A stretch of DNA of 64,000 nt, taken from NCBI GenBank assembly GCA_036785325.1, contig JAXIVH010000005.1:2074334-2138333 (forward strand). The letters are read 5' to 3'. Shown in pieces: positions 17,000-29,359 of this stretch. Position numbers and translations under genes: made by a program. The DNA is from Urophycis tenuis (lineage: Eukaryota; Chordata; Actinopteri; Gadiformes; Phycidae). Each line of letters starts with the position of its first letter. Position 1 is the first letter of the stretch. The notes below the pieces were generated by a model, which was given only the letters and a program-made list of their open reading frames with translations, did no database searches and was not told the origin of the DNA.

Positions 17000-17680
17000 C
17001 AGCAGCGTCTTTGTCCGTATTTTGTTGTTTTTTTATTTTTATGGATATGTGTGAATATTTGACTGCACGTATAATGATGTACTGTATGAGAAGAACTGTG
17101 GTAAAAAAAATATGTTTACAATAGATGGATAAGAGACATACTCTTGACTATTAAATGGATTGTTGACTTGATCATTTAATGTTGTCATATTACTCAAAGG
17201 AAAATAATGATCATAAATAATGATTTATTCATACACTACTGTTAAGGTCTGGATCAAAGATTGTAAATTGTTCTCAGCTAACTATCGACCTATGTGGTAT
17301 TTCTCCTATTTGGGAGAAAATAGATAAAAATAAGAAAACAAAAGCAATAAATAGCAAATATCCATTGTACATACAATACAGTACAATATATGTATGTATA
17401 TATACTGTACACATGATACATATGATACTATATGTAAGATAATATTTTCAAAAGAAAGGTGAGGCCATGAATAATCAGTGATTAAAAAAACACTGATTAA
17501 TCTATGCAATGGTTGCATTTACCATTGTCTCATTAAGACAAGGACATCATAGAATTTAGATGATGTTTAAAAAAACCCGTATAATTGAATTATATGCTAT
17601 TCTTAATCACAAGCATAATACTGGTATATAATTAAGTGTAATCCATCACTCCCAAACGACAGGTGTCGCTGTAACAACAC
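17000..17680. other. carmil2 3' UTR and spacer to nudt21
   Basis: AT-rich. A possible carmil2 poly(A) signal AATAAA lies at 17346-17351. No other gene is seen before the nudt21 leader. The nudt21 promoter is expected near 17.65-17.87 kb, where composition becomes GC-rich. Confidence 0.4.
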
Positions 17681-17872
17681 CCCTTGAAGAACTACAGCAC
17701 GAGAGGCGCGGAAAGGGAGGGCCCGAACATAAAAGAAACAAGCACTTCTTTTTGCAGTTCCGCGGTTTCCACAATCATCCATTTATTTCCCCGCATCCAG
17801 CCGTCTCTCCGTGCACGCTGGTCTCCGTCGCACGGGTTTGTTCGCAGGCGGTTCGTCGTCCCCTCCTCAGCC

Positions 17873-19906
<2,034 letters not shown>

Positions 19907-20252
19907 CAGGAGTGAACACGTCTAAGGCTGTCTCTGTGAGTGCAGCTGGTTATGGATGTCAAGTTCAGAGATGAGGAGTTGGTGACTTGGAAGTACACTT
20001 TTCATCACAGCAAGGACTTTCACAGACAGGCTCCTCCTACATGTCAGGACAATGGACACTGCCCTGGGTCATCAACTGCTGATGGAAAGAAAATATGGTC
20101 TGATTTTGTGTCAAAGATATTTTCTATCATATGTTATTTCCTGATCCCAGTGGTTCTAAAATTGATTTTACTCCCAAAAGGTTGATCTGATTAAAAAAAA
20201 AGAGAGAGAAAATGAAAAAAAATGCTACAACTTTGAGTTTCTTCTTTTAACC

Positions 20253-20288
20253 TGTAATGATGTATGTGTTCTTTTTTATTTTAATAAA
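20253..20288 (+). promoter_or_regulatory. nudt21 proximal poly(A) region: two UGUA elements and AATAAA
   Basis: TGTA at 20253-20256 and 20261-20264, a T-rich stretch, then AATAAA at 20283-20288, about 380 bases after the stop codon. UGUA is the motif bound by CFIm25, the product of this gene. A more distal AATAAA lies near 20828. Confidence 0.7.
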
Positions 20289-20289
20289 A

Positions 20290-21020
20290 CAGTTTGTTTA
20301 GAGGAATGAGCTCTTTTTGAAGTGTGTTGATGGAATTATTCAGGTTTGTATGCACATTTTTGGAAGGGATTGCAAGCACTATTTATTACATTACCAAACA
20401 AGCAATGTGTTTTCTAACTGGGGTGAAGATTAAGCACCATGTCAGTGATTGTCATAGTACGTTTATAGTAAGATTCTGGTTCTTCACACTGAAATGTTAC
20501 AATCTGTAAAGCTCTTTCTGGATTAAACTGCTGGGATGAGGACTGTTTTTATAGCTCCCACAGCCAGGAGGCTCCTAAGGATTGCCTGTGCACTTGGTTG
20601 TGAATGACACACAGGATTTGTTAAATCCTTTGAGCATTTTCCATTATGTGTTATATGTATTAGAAGGATCCACTGTTGACATTCTTTGTAGTGGTCTCAA
20701 GAGGTGTATTATAAAGAATGATTTTCTACTTGGGACTGTTTCAGCAGAGGCCCATTCTTTTTTTTTGAACAGCTGTAGAATAGGCTTCTAGAATGTTTAT
20801 ATTCTGCTGCACAATTCGCTAAAGTCAATAAAAAAGTCTCCATATATATTATGCCTATAGCCCTATAATAATTGACATGCTAAATATATTTAAATATATA
20901 AATATATATTAATAGCAACTTGATAATACCATGTAATATATGTTGGAAAGAAAACTAAATAACGGTTATATTTTGGACAGTATCTAAGAAAATGTCATCG
21001 ATGTGTTCCTATTTCGTGGC
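20290..21020. other. nudt21 distal 3' UTR and spacer before ogfod1
   Basis: AT-rich, no open frame of note. A second poly(A) signal near 20828 suggests a longer nudt21 transcript. Confidence 0.4.
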
Positions 21021-21027
21021 CTGCGCC

Positions 21028-21099
21028 TGACGTAGTTACCGTGCGACAGTCTGGCTGCGCTGTTGAGACCAGACGACGCTGACGTATTTACCTTGCGAC
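21028..21099 (+). promoter_or_regulatory. ogfod1 promoter with a 20-bp direct repeat
   Basis: TGACGTAGTTACCGTGCGAC (21028-21047) recurs with three mismatches as TGACGTATTTACCTTGCGAC (21080-21099), 52 bases downstream and 65 bases before the ATG. Each copy starts with a CRE-like TGACGTA. The region is CpG-rich between AT-rich flanks. Confidence 0.5.
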
Positions 21100-21163
21100 G
21101 GGACCGGACTTTAACAGCGTGAACCAAAGTAAACATCCAAATGTGGAGCATGAGGTGTTAGCG

Positions 21164-24100
21164 ATGAGTTCTAAACGACAACAAGAGAACAGCGACAACC
21201 CAGAGAAGCGGAAAAGGATAAAGAAACGCGAAGAAGTAGCTCAGCTTTCTCTTGTGGTAGACGACGAGGAAGTGAAGAAAGCCGTGAAGGAAGCGTGGTC
21301 TCAAGGAGTTCACTACTCTCATGGCAAGTTCAGTACAGTGATCAAAGTTGGTCTGATGTACTAGTGTGACAGGGTTTATGATGACTGTATGAGCTGGGTC
21401 TAAGGTCTCCCACCCTGTCTCATGCAGACCGACATTGTGGTGACTAATCTGAGCATGGAAGCCATTCATAACACACATCAATTCAATAAGGAGAATGACG
21501 TAGACTGCATGATGTATGATTGCAGCAATTACATTGAAAATGCCTCGTACGTTAATATTGGATTACTATCGTTCACTACGATCGGAGCTGCTGTTGTGTT
21601 ACAATTGGTGCAAGGATTAGTGCGTCATCAGATATGAATGTTATGTTTGTCATTTACAATGCCCCGTGTGGCAGTCTGTCCTGCAGGCAATTGATGGGTG
21701 GGTTATTGGGGGTCCTACGACATCCGTAGGAACTATATTGTATTCATATTATTTTTCTGGTAAATGCGGCCATATTTCGAAAACTACATTGTAAAAAGTT
21801 ACATTGGCAGGCTGGTAAAACTTGTAAAATAAGTAAGGGATGCAAAGCACGGGCCAGACTTCCCCATAGGTGGCGCTACAATTGGAGCTTAAATTAAAAA
21901 AAAACTTCAACAGGCTGCCATTTCCACTAGGAAAGTGTAATATGCATAACACTTTGTATGTATGCACTATTTGTCACGATGGACACCTTTCTAGTCGCAA
22001 CCCATGTGGTACAACCATTGGGATTTAATGCAATGACCACAACTTGACCAAACGTCCAGACACCAATTGTTTCAGTGCCTGATGTTGTAAAAGCTGCAGA
22101 CTTGGTAAACATGTACCAGGTAACTGTGAGACTATATGGTGAACAAACCATAACCATTAGACCAAAAACTGCAATGATATACAATTTTATCTTAAATATA
22201 AGCAAAGGCGGGACATTTAAACAGCTATAACTCTGCCTCATAACATTGTAGGCTCGGCTGTCCAAGATGGCTAAAACGAATATTCCATAGTATTCTGCTG
22301 CCCTACTTTTCGTCATGCCAAGTGTATATCTCGGAAGACAAAGTCAATGTATTTGTTTGAAGTTTTCCTATCGTAACCCTTGTGATTGCTGGCTGGCTCT
22401 CAAATCGGTGCACACATCATATCTCTAAAGTCGGTGTTGATGGTGGATTTTTTTGGTTTACTTGAAAGAGTTGTTGGTTAAAATCTGACCTCAACCAACC
22501 ATGTTGTTAGAGATGTCATAACATACCTTTTGCCACTGTTTACATGTTTGATGATTTTGAGATGTTACCTGCCAGTAAATCTGCTTTTATGGCACACTAA
22601 CACCATTTACAATATTTACCAAGCTCACAATTCCCTCTCTAAATGTAGCATCTTCACTTGTCAATGTATAAGTACCTGTAGGGGTCCAGTGGTAGAGCAC
22701 ATGGCTGCTGTGGACTGTGTGTGGGGGAGATCCCTGGCTCAAATCTGACTGCAACCAAGTCCCTTGTCATGAATTACAGAACACAGGTTGTTGATATTGG
22801 AAACTGGTTTATTGCAGTTTGAGTTTGAAAGATAAATGATTGACAGAGCAGGTGTTGCATGCTGCCATGTAGGATATTTCTTGAGATGTGTGTGGTGATG
22901 GCTGGTTTAGGCCACATTTACACATTCATATTTAGACAAATTAATATTAATATCCCCCCCCCCCCCCCCTCCGTTTTCAATGATACGATGCACACATCGT
23001 TTCAAAAATCATTGTAATTTACATCAACACGCATAAATAGCCAAACAAACTGTTAACATTTTTTTTTTTTGAAATAATCGTTTTCTGTGATTAAAAACTG
23101 GGTTTTCGTGTAAATGAGAGGCCAAACCGCAGGGAAATATCTGTGTCTTGCCCCTTTGTAAACGGGGCCTTAATCGGTGCACACTGAGTGTTCACTGCAC
23201 AACAGGTGTGCAGCCTCACCCTGCCCCAGGGACTAATCAGTCTGGCTCAGGCCAGGTGAGGCTGCTGAAACGAGCCATCAACCACACACACACACTCCAC
23301 TCCACAGTTTCCCCTCTGGTAAACCTGCTCTTATGGAAACACGTACCATTTCACCATACTTGCCAAGCCCACCTTTTGTCCAAAGCGTGGATGATGTCTG
23401 TTCTGTCCCTGCTGAGGGATGCCTGCATGTGGCTCTGGGGTAGAGCGCGTGGCACAATGCTGTGCAGGAGGTCCACTGTTTGAATCCAACCTCAAACATA
23501 TTGTGAAACGCGCCATGAAATCGAATACAGTCTCCCAGGGTGTGTGCATCAGGCCATGCCGACGATGCTCAGCACACCATGTAGGACCTCGTTATCGTGT
23601 GCAACTCTTATTTTTCATTGTTTTGCGCCCCATTTGTACAATGTTTGTATCATCTGCTTTCTGCGTAACGGCAATGTTTTTCCACTGGGATAAGGGTGGC
23701 AGTTTTTGGTCACCTTTTTTAGACATTTATCAGGCGCACGCATCAAAAGTCAGGAGTGTATTTGTTATCACATTTCCTTATCATTTCCCCAACACCCGTC
23801 GTTTTTTTGCAGAAAACCTGGAGTTGAGTTGCTACCCTTTCCCACATTGCGTCATTAAGAACTTCATCCACAGCGAGGCGTTCACAGAGAATCTGCAGAA
23901 AGAACTCCTTGAGCTCGGCTTTCACGAGAAGTCCAACGACCTCTACAAGTTCAAGCAGGTAGGGCCTGGCGGGGCCGACGCTCTGTTCTGCCAGTCAGCT
24001 CCAAGGGGGGCCACGCCGTCGTCTGATAACGCCTTTCCTCTGGGTCTCTCCCCATGCAGTCGGATGACCTACGAGAGAGGACTGAGTCACACATAGCAGG

Positions 24101-27024
24101 CCTGAGGTAAAGAGGGAGCACTCCCGCAGTGCATTGTCTTGCGTATTAACGTCTCTAAACCGTGTGAGGGAACATCTGGCTGCTTGGTGTTGATTATCTT
24201 GATGATTATAACTAGTTAATAGACAGGTGTTTTTTCACTCTTGGTATCAGGGCAGCGTTATTTGGACGTTTCCGTTCGTGGCTCGGAGACGTCTTGGGTG
24301 TTGTGTTGGAGCCAACGGTGGACATCTCATGTGCCAAATACCAATATACTGGTAATGTCTTAATGCACTGGTAACATGTCTTATTAATACAATTTTAACA
24401 TGTCTTATTAATACACTGGTAACATGTCTTATTCATACACTGGTAACATGTCTTATTAATACAATTTCAACAAGTCTTATTAATACACTTGTAACATGTC
24501 TTATTAATAAGGTAACCTATATGTTATTATTGCACTGGTAGCGTGTCTTATTACTCACTTATTACAATGTCTTGTGAATTCACAGGTAACATGTGTCCCC
24601 AAGTCGCACATTTGGAATATCACACCACATACCAGGTTGAGGATTGTGTGTGACAGTGTCCTGTCCCAGGAGCCTTGCGGTTACCGTTCTCTCCCTCCCC
24701 CTCTCCAGATATTCTCCTCTGTCATGATGATGAACTGGAGGGCAGGCGCGTGGCCTTCATCCTGTACCTGGTTCCTCCGTGGCAGAGCAGTGATGGAGGA
24801 ACTCTGGACCTGTACGCGACAGACAGTGAGTGTCTCACAGTACGTAGTCAGCCCTCCTCAATCAAAGAACAATCATTGAAAGCTGTACCCCCCCCCACCC
24901 CCCTTTGCCAGGTCACCTCCAACCAAAACATATTGTCAAGTCTCTGGTCCCCTCCTGGAACACACTCGTGCTCTTCGAAGTGTCCCCGGTGTCGTTCCAC
25001 CAGGTGAGTTCCCACCAGAAGACACACGTGTGTGTCTTCTCCCTCCCTGTCCCCTGAATTGACGTTGACTTTTGAAACTCCTCTAAATTGCTTTGGACCA
25101 CAGATCTGCTAAAGCTCACGCGAGCGGTATGCTACACTGTGCTGCGCTCTGGTAAACGGTGTTCCTGCAGGTGGCCGAGGTGCTGTCCGAGGACAAGTGT
25201 CGTCTGTCGCTGAGCGGCTGGTTCCACGGACCCTCTTTGGAGCGCCCCTCCCGACACATCGAGGAACCCCTCCCGAGGAGCCCTCACCTGCCCAGAGATG
25301 TGAGTCATGGGTGCTAGATGATAACGTGGATGCCCACGTCCATCCACAGTGTCGGTGACCTGGACACCATGTCCATCTACTGTCGCTCTGTTGTCATAGT
25401 TATAGTTTATTTCATAGTCATAGTTTATTTTTTCCTTTTTTACTGAAAGCTTGAAATGTTGCGCATTTCTTTCCACAGGAGACGTTGTTGCTCGAGTGGG
25501 TGAATCCGATGTATCTGGACATCTCCTACCAGGAGCAAATTCAGGAGGAATTTGAAGAGAGCTCGGAAATACAGCTGAAGGACTTCCTCAAGGTGCAGCA
25601 TCCTTCTTTTGTCGTCTTTTTTTTCGTGTTTCCATCCTCGCTGTTCATACCTTTTCCGTCGCCAGGAGGAGAAGTTTGCGGAGGTCAGCGTAGCGCTGCG
25701 GCTTCACGAGATCCAGTGGGTGAGGAGGGGTCCGCCTAACAACAGGTCAACTCCACCACCGCCTCCCGTCTCCCCTCTGCTCATGACATCTCATGTACTG
25801 CCCATCCCCTAACTCTTGACGGGTCCTCAGGTCCTATGAAGTGGCGTCTCCGGAAAGCCTTCCCGCGTGTGTGAGCGACTGCTGGGAGCTGCTGTGCTCA
25901 GAGGCCTTCTTCCTGCTGCTCTCCAACTTCACGGGCCTCAGGCTGCACTTCCTCTGCCCCAACGATGACGGCGATGACGACGACGACGATGACGACGGTG
26001 AGAAGGAGGAGGAGGAGGAGGAGGAGGAGGAGGAAACCCCGGAGAGCGCGAGGGACGGTGAAGCCACGGGGTCCGCGATGGAGGTGCCGTCGACGAAAAA
26101 GACGAGCAAGGCCAAAGGTAGAGTGACCTCGGGGGGGGGGGGGGGGGGGGGGGAGATACTGAGGCAACGCTAAAAGCTACCCACCCATCCTCAGCGGCTA
26201 AGTCTAAGGGGGTCTCCGCTAACTCGTGTCCCCTCTGCAGAGCCGAGCACGCCCGAGTACGTTGGAGAGCTGCGGCGCTGGACCCACGGCGGCTACACGC
26301 TGCTGCACGACGGAGAGGCGGTCAGAGCAGAGTACGCCCTGGACCTCATCCTGCCCTTCGGCTGCTCAGGTAAGTCCCCGCGCATGGCGGAGAGCCGCCG
26401 CCCGAGACATCGGCCAATCCCCATCCATTACAGCGACGCCATTTTGTCGAGTTTGGCGCAGGCGCGGACTACTGCTTAGGGCTTTGGACTTGTAACCGGA
26501 GGGATGCCGGTTCGAACCCCGACCAGTACGAACGGCTGAAGTGCCCTTGAGCAAGGCACCTAACCCCTCACTGCTCCCCGAGCGCCGCTGTTGCAGGCAG
26601 CTCACTGCGTCGGGTTTAAGTGTGTGCTTCACCTCACTGTGTGCCTCACCATCACTGTGTTCTGAGTGTTTCACTAATTCACGATTGGGTTAAATGCATA
26701 AGACCAAATTTCCCTTGCGGGATCAAAAGAGTCATTCAAATCAAATTCAAATTCAAAATTCAAATTCAAATTTGATGGTGTGGTGGTCTCTGTGTCCCCA
26801 CAGACTGGCCGTCAGAGTTTGGGGGGTTCACGTCGTACGTGGCCAACGAGGAGGACGAGGAGCTGCTCACGGTGCACCCCGAGGATAACTGCCTGGCTCT
26901 GGTGTACAGAGACAAGGAGACCCTCAAGTTTGTCAAACATATCAACCACAAAAGTTCCAGTCAAGAAAACGGCAATAACCTTCCTAGAACATTTTACGAC
27001 TTTTCTTTTGTGTACTATGAATAA
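21164..27024 (+). CDS. ogfod1: OGFOD1, 2-oxoglutarate/Fe(II) prolyl 3-hydroxylase of ribosomal protein uS12
   Basis: OGFOD1 hydroxylates a proline of RPS23 (uS12), affecting translation accuracy and stress granules. Twelve exons: 21164-21323, 23813-23958, 24060-24106, 24251-24351, 24709-24825, 24912-25003, 25171-25299, 25479-25592, 25666-25745, 25831-26117, 26241-26369, 26804-27024. They give 540 residues (human 542). The catalytic domain shows Fe ligands H157 and D159 in CHDDELEGRR, the distal H220 in SPVSFHQ, and the 2OG-binding R232 in KCRLSLSGW. Then come EEFEESSEIQLKDFLK and the second, non-catalytic domain ending VKHINHKSS...FVYYE. Exon 10 holds a low-complexity Asp/Glu linker. Intron 1 uses a GC donor (CATG/GCAAGT). 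Intron 1 is 2.5 kb and holds two related tRNA-like repeats. Intron 4 has a minisatellite and intron 11 a SINE. The stop codon overlaps AATAAA. Confidence 0.96.
22565..22765 (+). mobile_element. tRNA-related repeat, copy 1, ogfod1 intron 1
   Basis: CAGTGGTAGAGCAC resembles a tRNA A box and GGCTCAAATC a B box, preceded by about 110 bases shared with the copy at 23315. It reads as an old tRNA-derived SINE. It is too diverged to fold as a working tRNA. Confidence 0.5.
22957..22970 (+). repeat. Poly(C) tract in ogfod1 intron 1
   Basis: An uninterrupted run of C followed by TCCG. Confidence 0.8.
23315..23512 (+). mobile_element. tRNA-related repeat, copy 2, ogfod1 intron 1
   Basis: GGGGTAGAGCGC (A-box-like) and GTTTGAATCC (B-box-like), with upstream similarity to the copy at 22565 (for example CTGCTCTTATGG against CTGCTTTTATGG). 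Same orientation, about 750 bases apart. Confidence 0.5.
24343..24600 (+). repeat. Minisatellite with about 24-bp unit, ogfod1 intron 4
   Basis: The unit ACTGGTAACATGTCTTATTA, with small variants, repeats roughly nine to ten times. The first partial unit overlaps the exon 4 donor (ACTG/GTAATGTCTT), so the array seems to have grown from the 5' splice site itself. Confidence 0.85.
25966..26038 (+). repeat. GAC/GAG trinucleotide stretch coding for an acidic tract in ogfod1
   Basis: In exon 10 the linker between the two oxygenase-like domains is coded by GATGAC and GAG repeats, giving runs of Asp then Glu. Human OGFOD1 also has an acidic linker here but without such pure runs. Confidence 0.9.
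26464..26738 (+). mobile_element. tRNA-derived SINE, ogfod1 intron 11
   Basis: The head has a B box CGGTTCGAACCCC, a body with TGCCCTTGAGCAAGGCACCT, and the tail GGGTTAAATGCATAAGACC followed by AAATTTCCCTTGCGGGATCA. A second copy in opposite orientation lies at 32163-32437. An imperfect AAATTC tail repeat follows. Confidence 0.8.
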
Positions 27025-27025
27025 A
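27020..27025 (+). terminator. Poly(A) signal AATAAA overlapping the ogfod1 stop codon
   Basis: GAATAAATC: the TAA stop (27022-27024) is inside AATAAA (27020-27025). Use of this signal would leave a 3' UTR of only about 15-25 bases. A later AATAAA at 27341-27346 is the conventional alternative. Confidence 0.5.
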
Positions 27026-27349
27026 TCTTTGACTTTTTCCCGTTTTCGTGTTTTTTTTTTGTTTGTTTTTTATCGGCTGAATCAATTTTAGGCCGTAATT
27101 GATGCAGTGCAATTAATTGCAGCATTTTGGCTGCGTCTTTCAAGTTTACGAATGGGGTCAAGATGACGTACAGCAGGAGCTTAAAGGTTTGAGATTGTTT
27201 TTATTGTAGCTTAGCCAAGTTTGGTTTTCTGTTAAGTATGCAATGTGTTGTTGCTCACAAAGGCCAAACGTTTCTGAACTCATTAGAATTGTATATATTA
27301 TATTATAATTTAAATATACTAAAAATGAATTGGCTGTATTAATAAAATA

Positions 27350-28879
27350 CGTGTATTATAATTTATAGCGACTAAAACGACCACTTAATGTTGAAGAAAC
27401 TCTGTCACCCCCTCGTGGTACTACTAATAATATAACATGTTTATTTTCAGCTGTGGCCGAAGCCAGTTTACATTTAGTTCTTATGAGTTATTAAAAACAT
27501 TTTTTCTTTTTCAATAAGAAAAAAATATGAAAATAATATCTCGAGGAAATAAATTATGAATTCTACAACCAATTGAAAATCACGTGATTTTGATTTTGTT
27601 TAATCACTCAAACCCAAAACGATTATCCACAGAATAATAGTTAATACTCTGGCGTATAAATATAATTGTCCATCAAGACAATGAATAAATCACTGCACTT
27701 GGTTAAGCTTTGGCAAGCATGCGCAGAACAAGTTCTACGAGGCCGGGTCAGAGAGGGGAAGGCGTGGTCAGAGGTCGGTCAAGCCGCCTAGATAGTCTCT
27801 AAAGGACTCTACAGCCGCCATCAAATCAACCACTTCCTCTCTGTGAGGGCCAGCCCTCCTCCACCAGTCTATCTGTCTATCATTTCAGTTCGTCCAATTG
27901 CATCTCTCCTTGATTCTCTACCAACCAATCACACGTGGGCAAACTCTTACGAGGACGGTGGGTGTCGTCCTACATAGGAAACATCTCCGAACATTGCAAC
28001 AAAGTTTATAGGTAAGTAATTAATCACAGGAATCTCTGCGTTATCAGACCGACAACAAAGAGTAATTATTTGTATTGTGTATTCTAAATATGTTGGTGGG
28101 GGAGTAGTGTGTTTTGTTTCGTTACACTTAACTGTCTTCCAATCCCAATCCCAAATCAAGATTATTGTTGTTCTGCAGCCCATTCAACAAACTGGTCCCA
28201 TAGTGGGCCGAGGACCACTGATCGCTCTTACACATATCCTCTATTTCTTCACCCCGCTTCCTAATTGTACTATTTAAACCTACTGACCCACTCGGGACAC
28301 CGCAGAAGTTGCAGATAGCGGTAAGTCGATTTGCATCTGAAAGCAACATTGTATATTGAACTCTTCATCATCACATAATCCTTGTACATCTGCGGGGAAC
28401 TAATCTTGCCATTATATTTATAGAATATCAGTGCATAGACATACAGGCATATGATTACATATGGGATAAGGCATAGTATTAATTTAACAGGAAAGCTTAA
28501 TCCCGTTTGATGATGTTCTTTCCACGGAGAGCCCTTAATGTGCAGAGTAGACGTACACAAGTGAGCTCCGATGCCTTGGATTGATGGCACATCTGCATGC
28601 ATAGTGGGGTCTGTATTCAATAACTCGGTGATTCTGATTGCCGATATTAGTTTTGTATTGAATTGACATATTTCCTATAAAAACAGGCCCATATATTTTA
28701 TTGTATGTCCTTACAGCTTTCTTACATGCTTAATACATTCATAACATCATCCATTGAGGTTTACAACCGTTAAAACAAACATTTTAATAACAGTAATTAT
28801 CTTTTGAATCTCTAATGTTTGAAGGCCTATATCATCGTTACCACATCCTGAATCTTACACTTCATATGCACATATATAG
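27350..28879. other. Spacer between ogfod1 and tradd, no gene recognised
   Basis: AT-rich apart from a more GC-rich block at about 27.7-27.95 kb that includes GCATGCGCAG, an NRF1-like core. Open frames on both strands are short and lack family motifs. Confidence 0.4.
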
Positions 28880-28952
28880 GCATCTACATCTACATTTACA
28901 TTTAGGCCTACATTTAGTGCATTTAGCAGAAACTTTTATCCAAAGCAACTTG
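28880..28952 (-). mobile_element. LINE 3'-end fragment (antisense)
   Basis: The reverse complement carries the fish LINE tail (read here as TTTAGCAGAAACTTTTATCC and AAAGCAACTT), the same family as the longer element at 45690-46097. It abuts the SINE at 28953. Confidence 0.6.
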
Positions 28953-29352
28953 GGGGCGGCACGGTGGTGCAGTGGTTAGCACTGTCGCCTCACAGCAAGA
29001 GGGTGCTGTGTTCGAATCCACCTGGGACCTTTCTGTGTGGAGTTTGCATGTTCTCCTTGTGCTTGCGTGGGTTCTCTCCGGGTACTCCGGCTTCCTCCCA
29101 CAGACCAAAAACATGCAGGTTGGGAATTAGGTTAATTGGTGTCTCTAAATGGACCATAGGTGTGTATGTAAGTGTGAATGGTTGTATGTCTGTTGTATGT
29201 CTCTATATGTCTAACATATAGAGACATACAACCCTGTGATTGGCTGGCGACCTGTCCAGGGTGTACCCCGCCTCCCGTTGCAGCTGGGATTGGCTCCAGC
29301 CCCCCCGCGACCCTCTAGAGGATAAGCGGTATAGAAAACTGACTGACTGACT
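28953..29352 (+). mobile_element. tRNA-derived SINE of V-SINE/LINE2-tail type, copy 1
   Basis: The head GGGGCGGCACGGTGGTGCAG and box B GTTCGAATCC are followed by the conserved core GGAGTTTGCATGTTCTCC and GGGTTCTCTCCGGGTACTCC, then a tail with GATTGGCTGGCGACC and GGTGTACCCCGCCTCCCG. This is the widespread fish SINE with a LINE2-related 3' part. An 18-bp perfect hairpin (29193-29231) is inserted in this copy but not in the one at 53818. Confidence 0.8.
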
Positions 29353-29359
29353 GAACTTA

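Noticed and set aside
24343..24600. CRISPR-like spaced repeat
   Set aside because: Tandem units without unique spacers, inside an intron of a vertebrate gene; a minisatellite.
28953..29030. tRNA gene
   Set aside because: A and B boxes are present but the body continues into a SINE core and the cloverleaf is not closed; same for 26464, 32437, 22680 and 23430.
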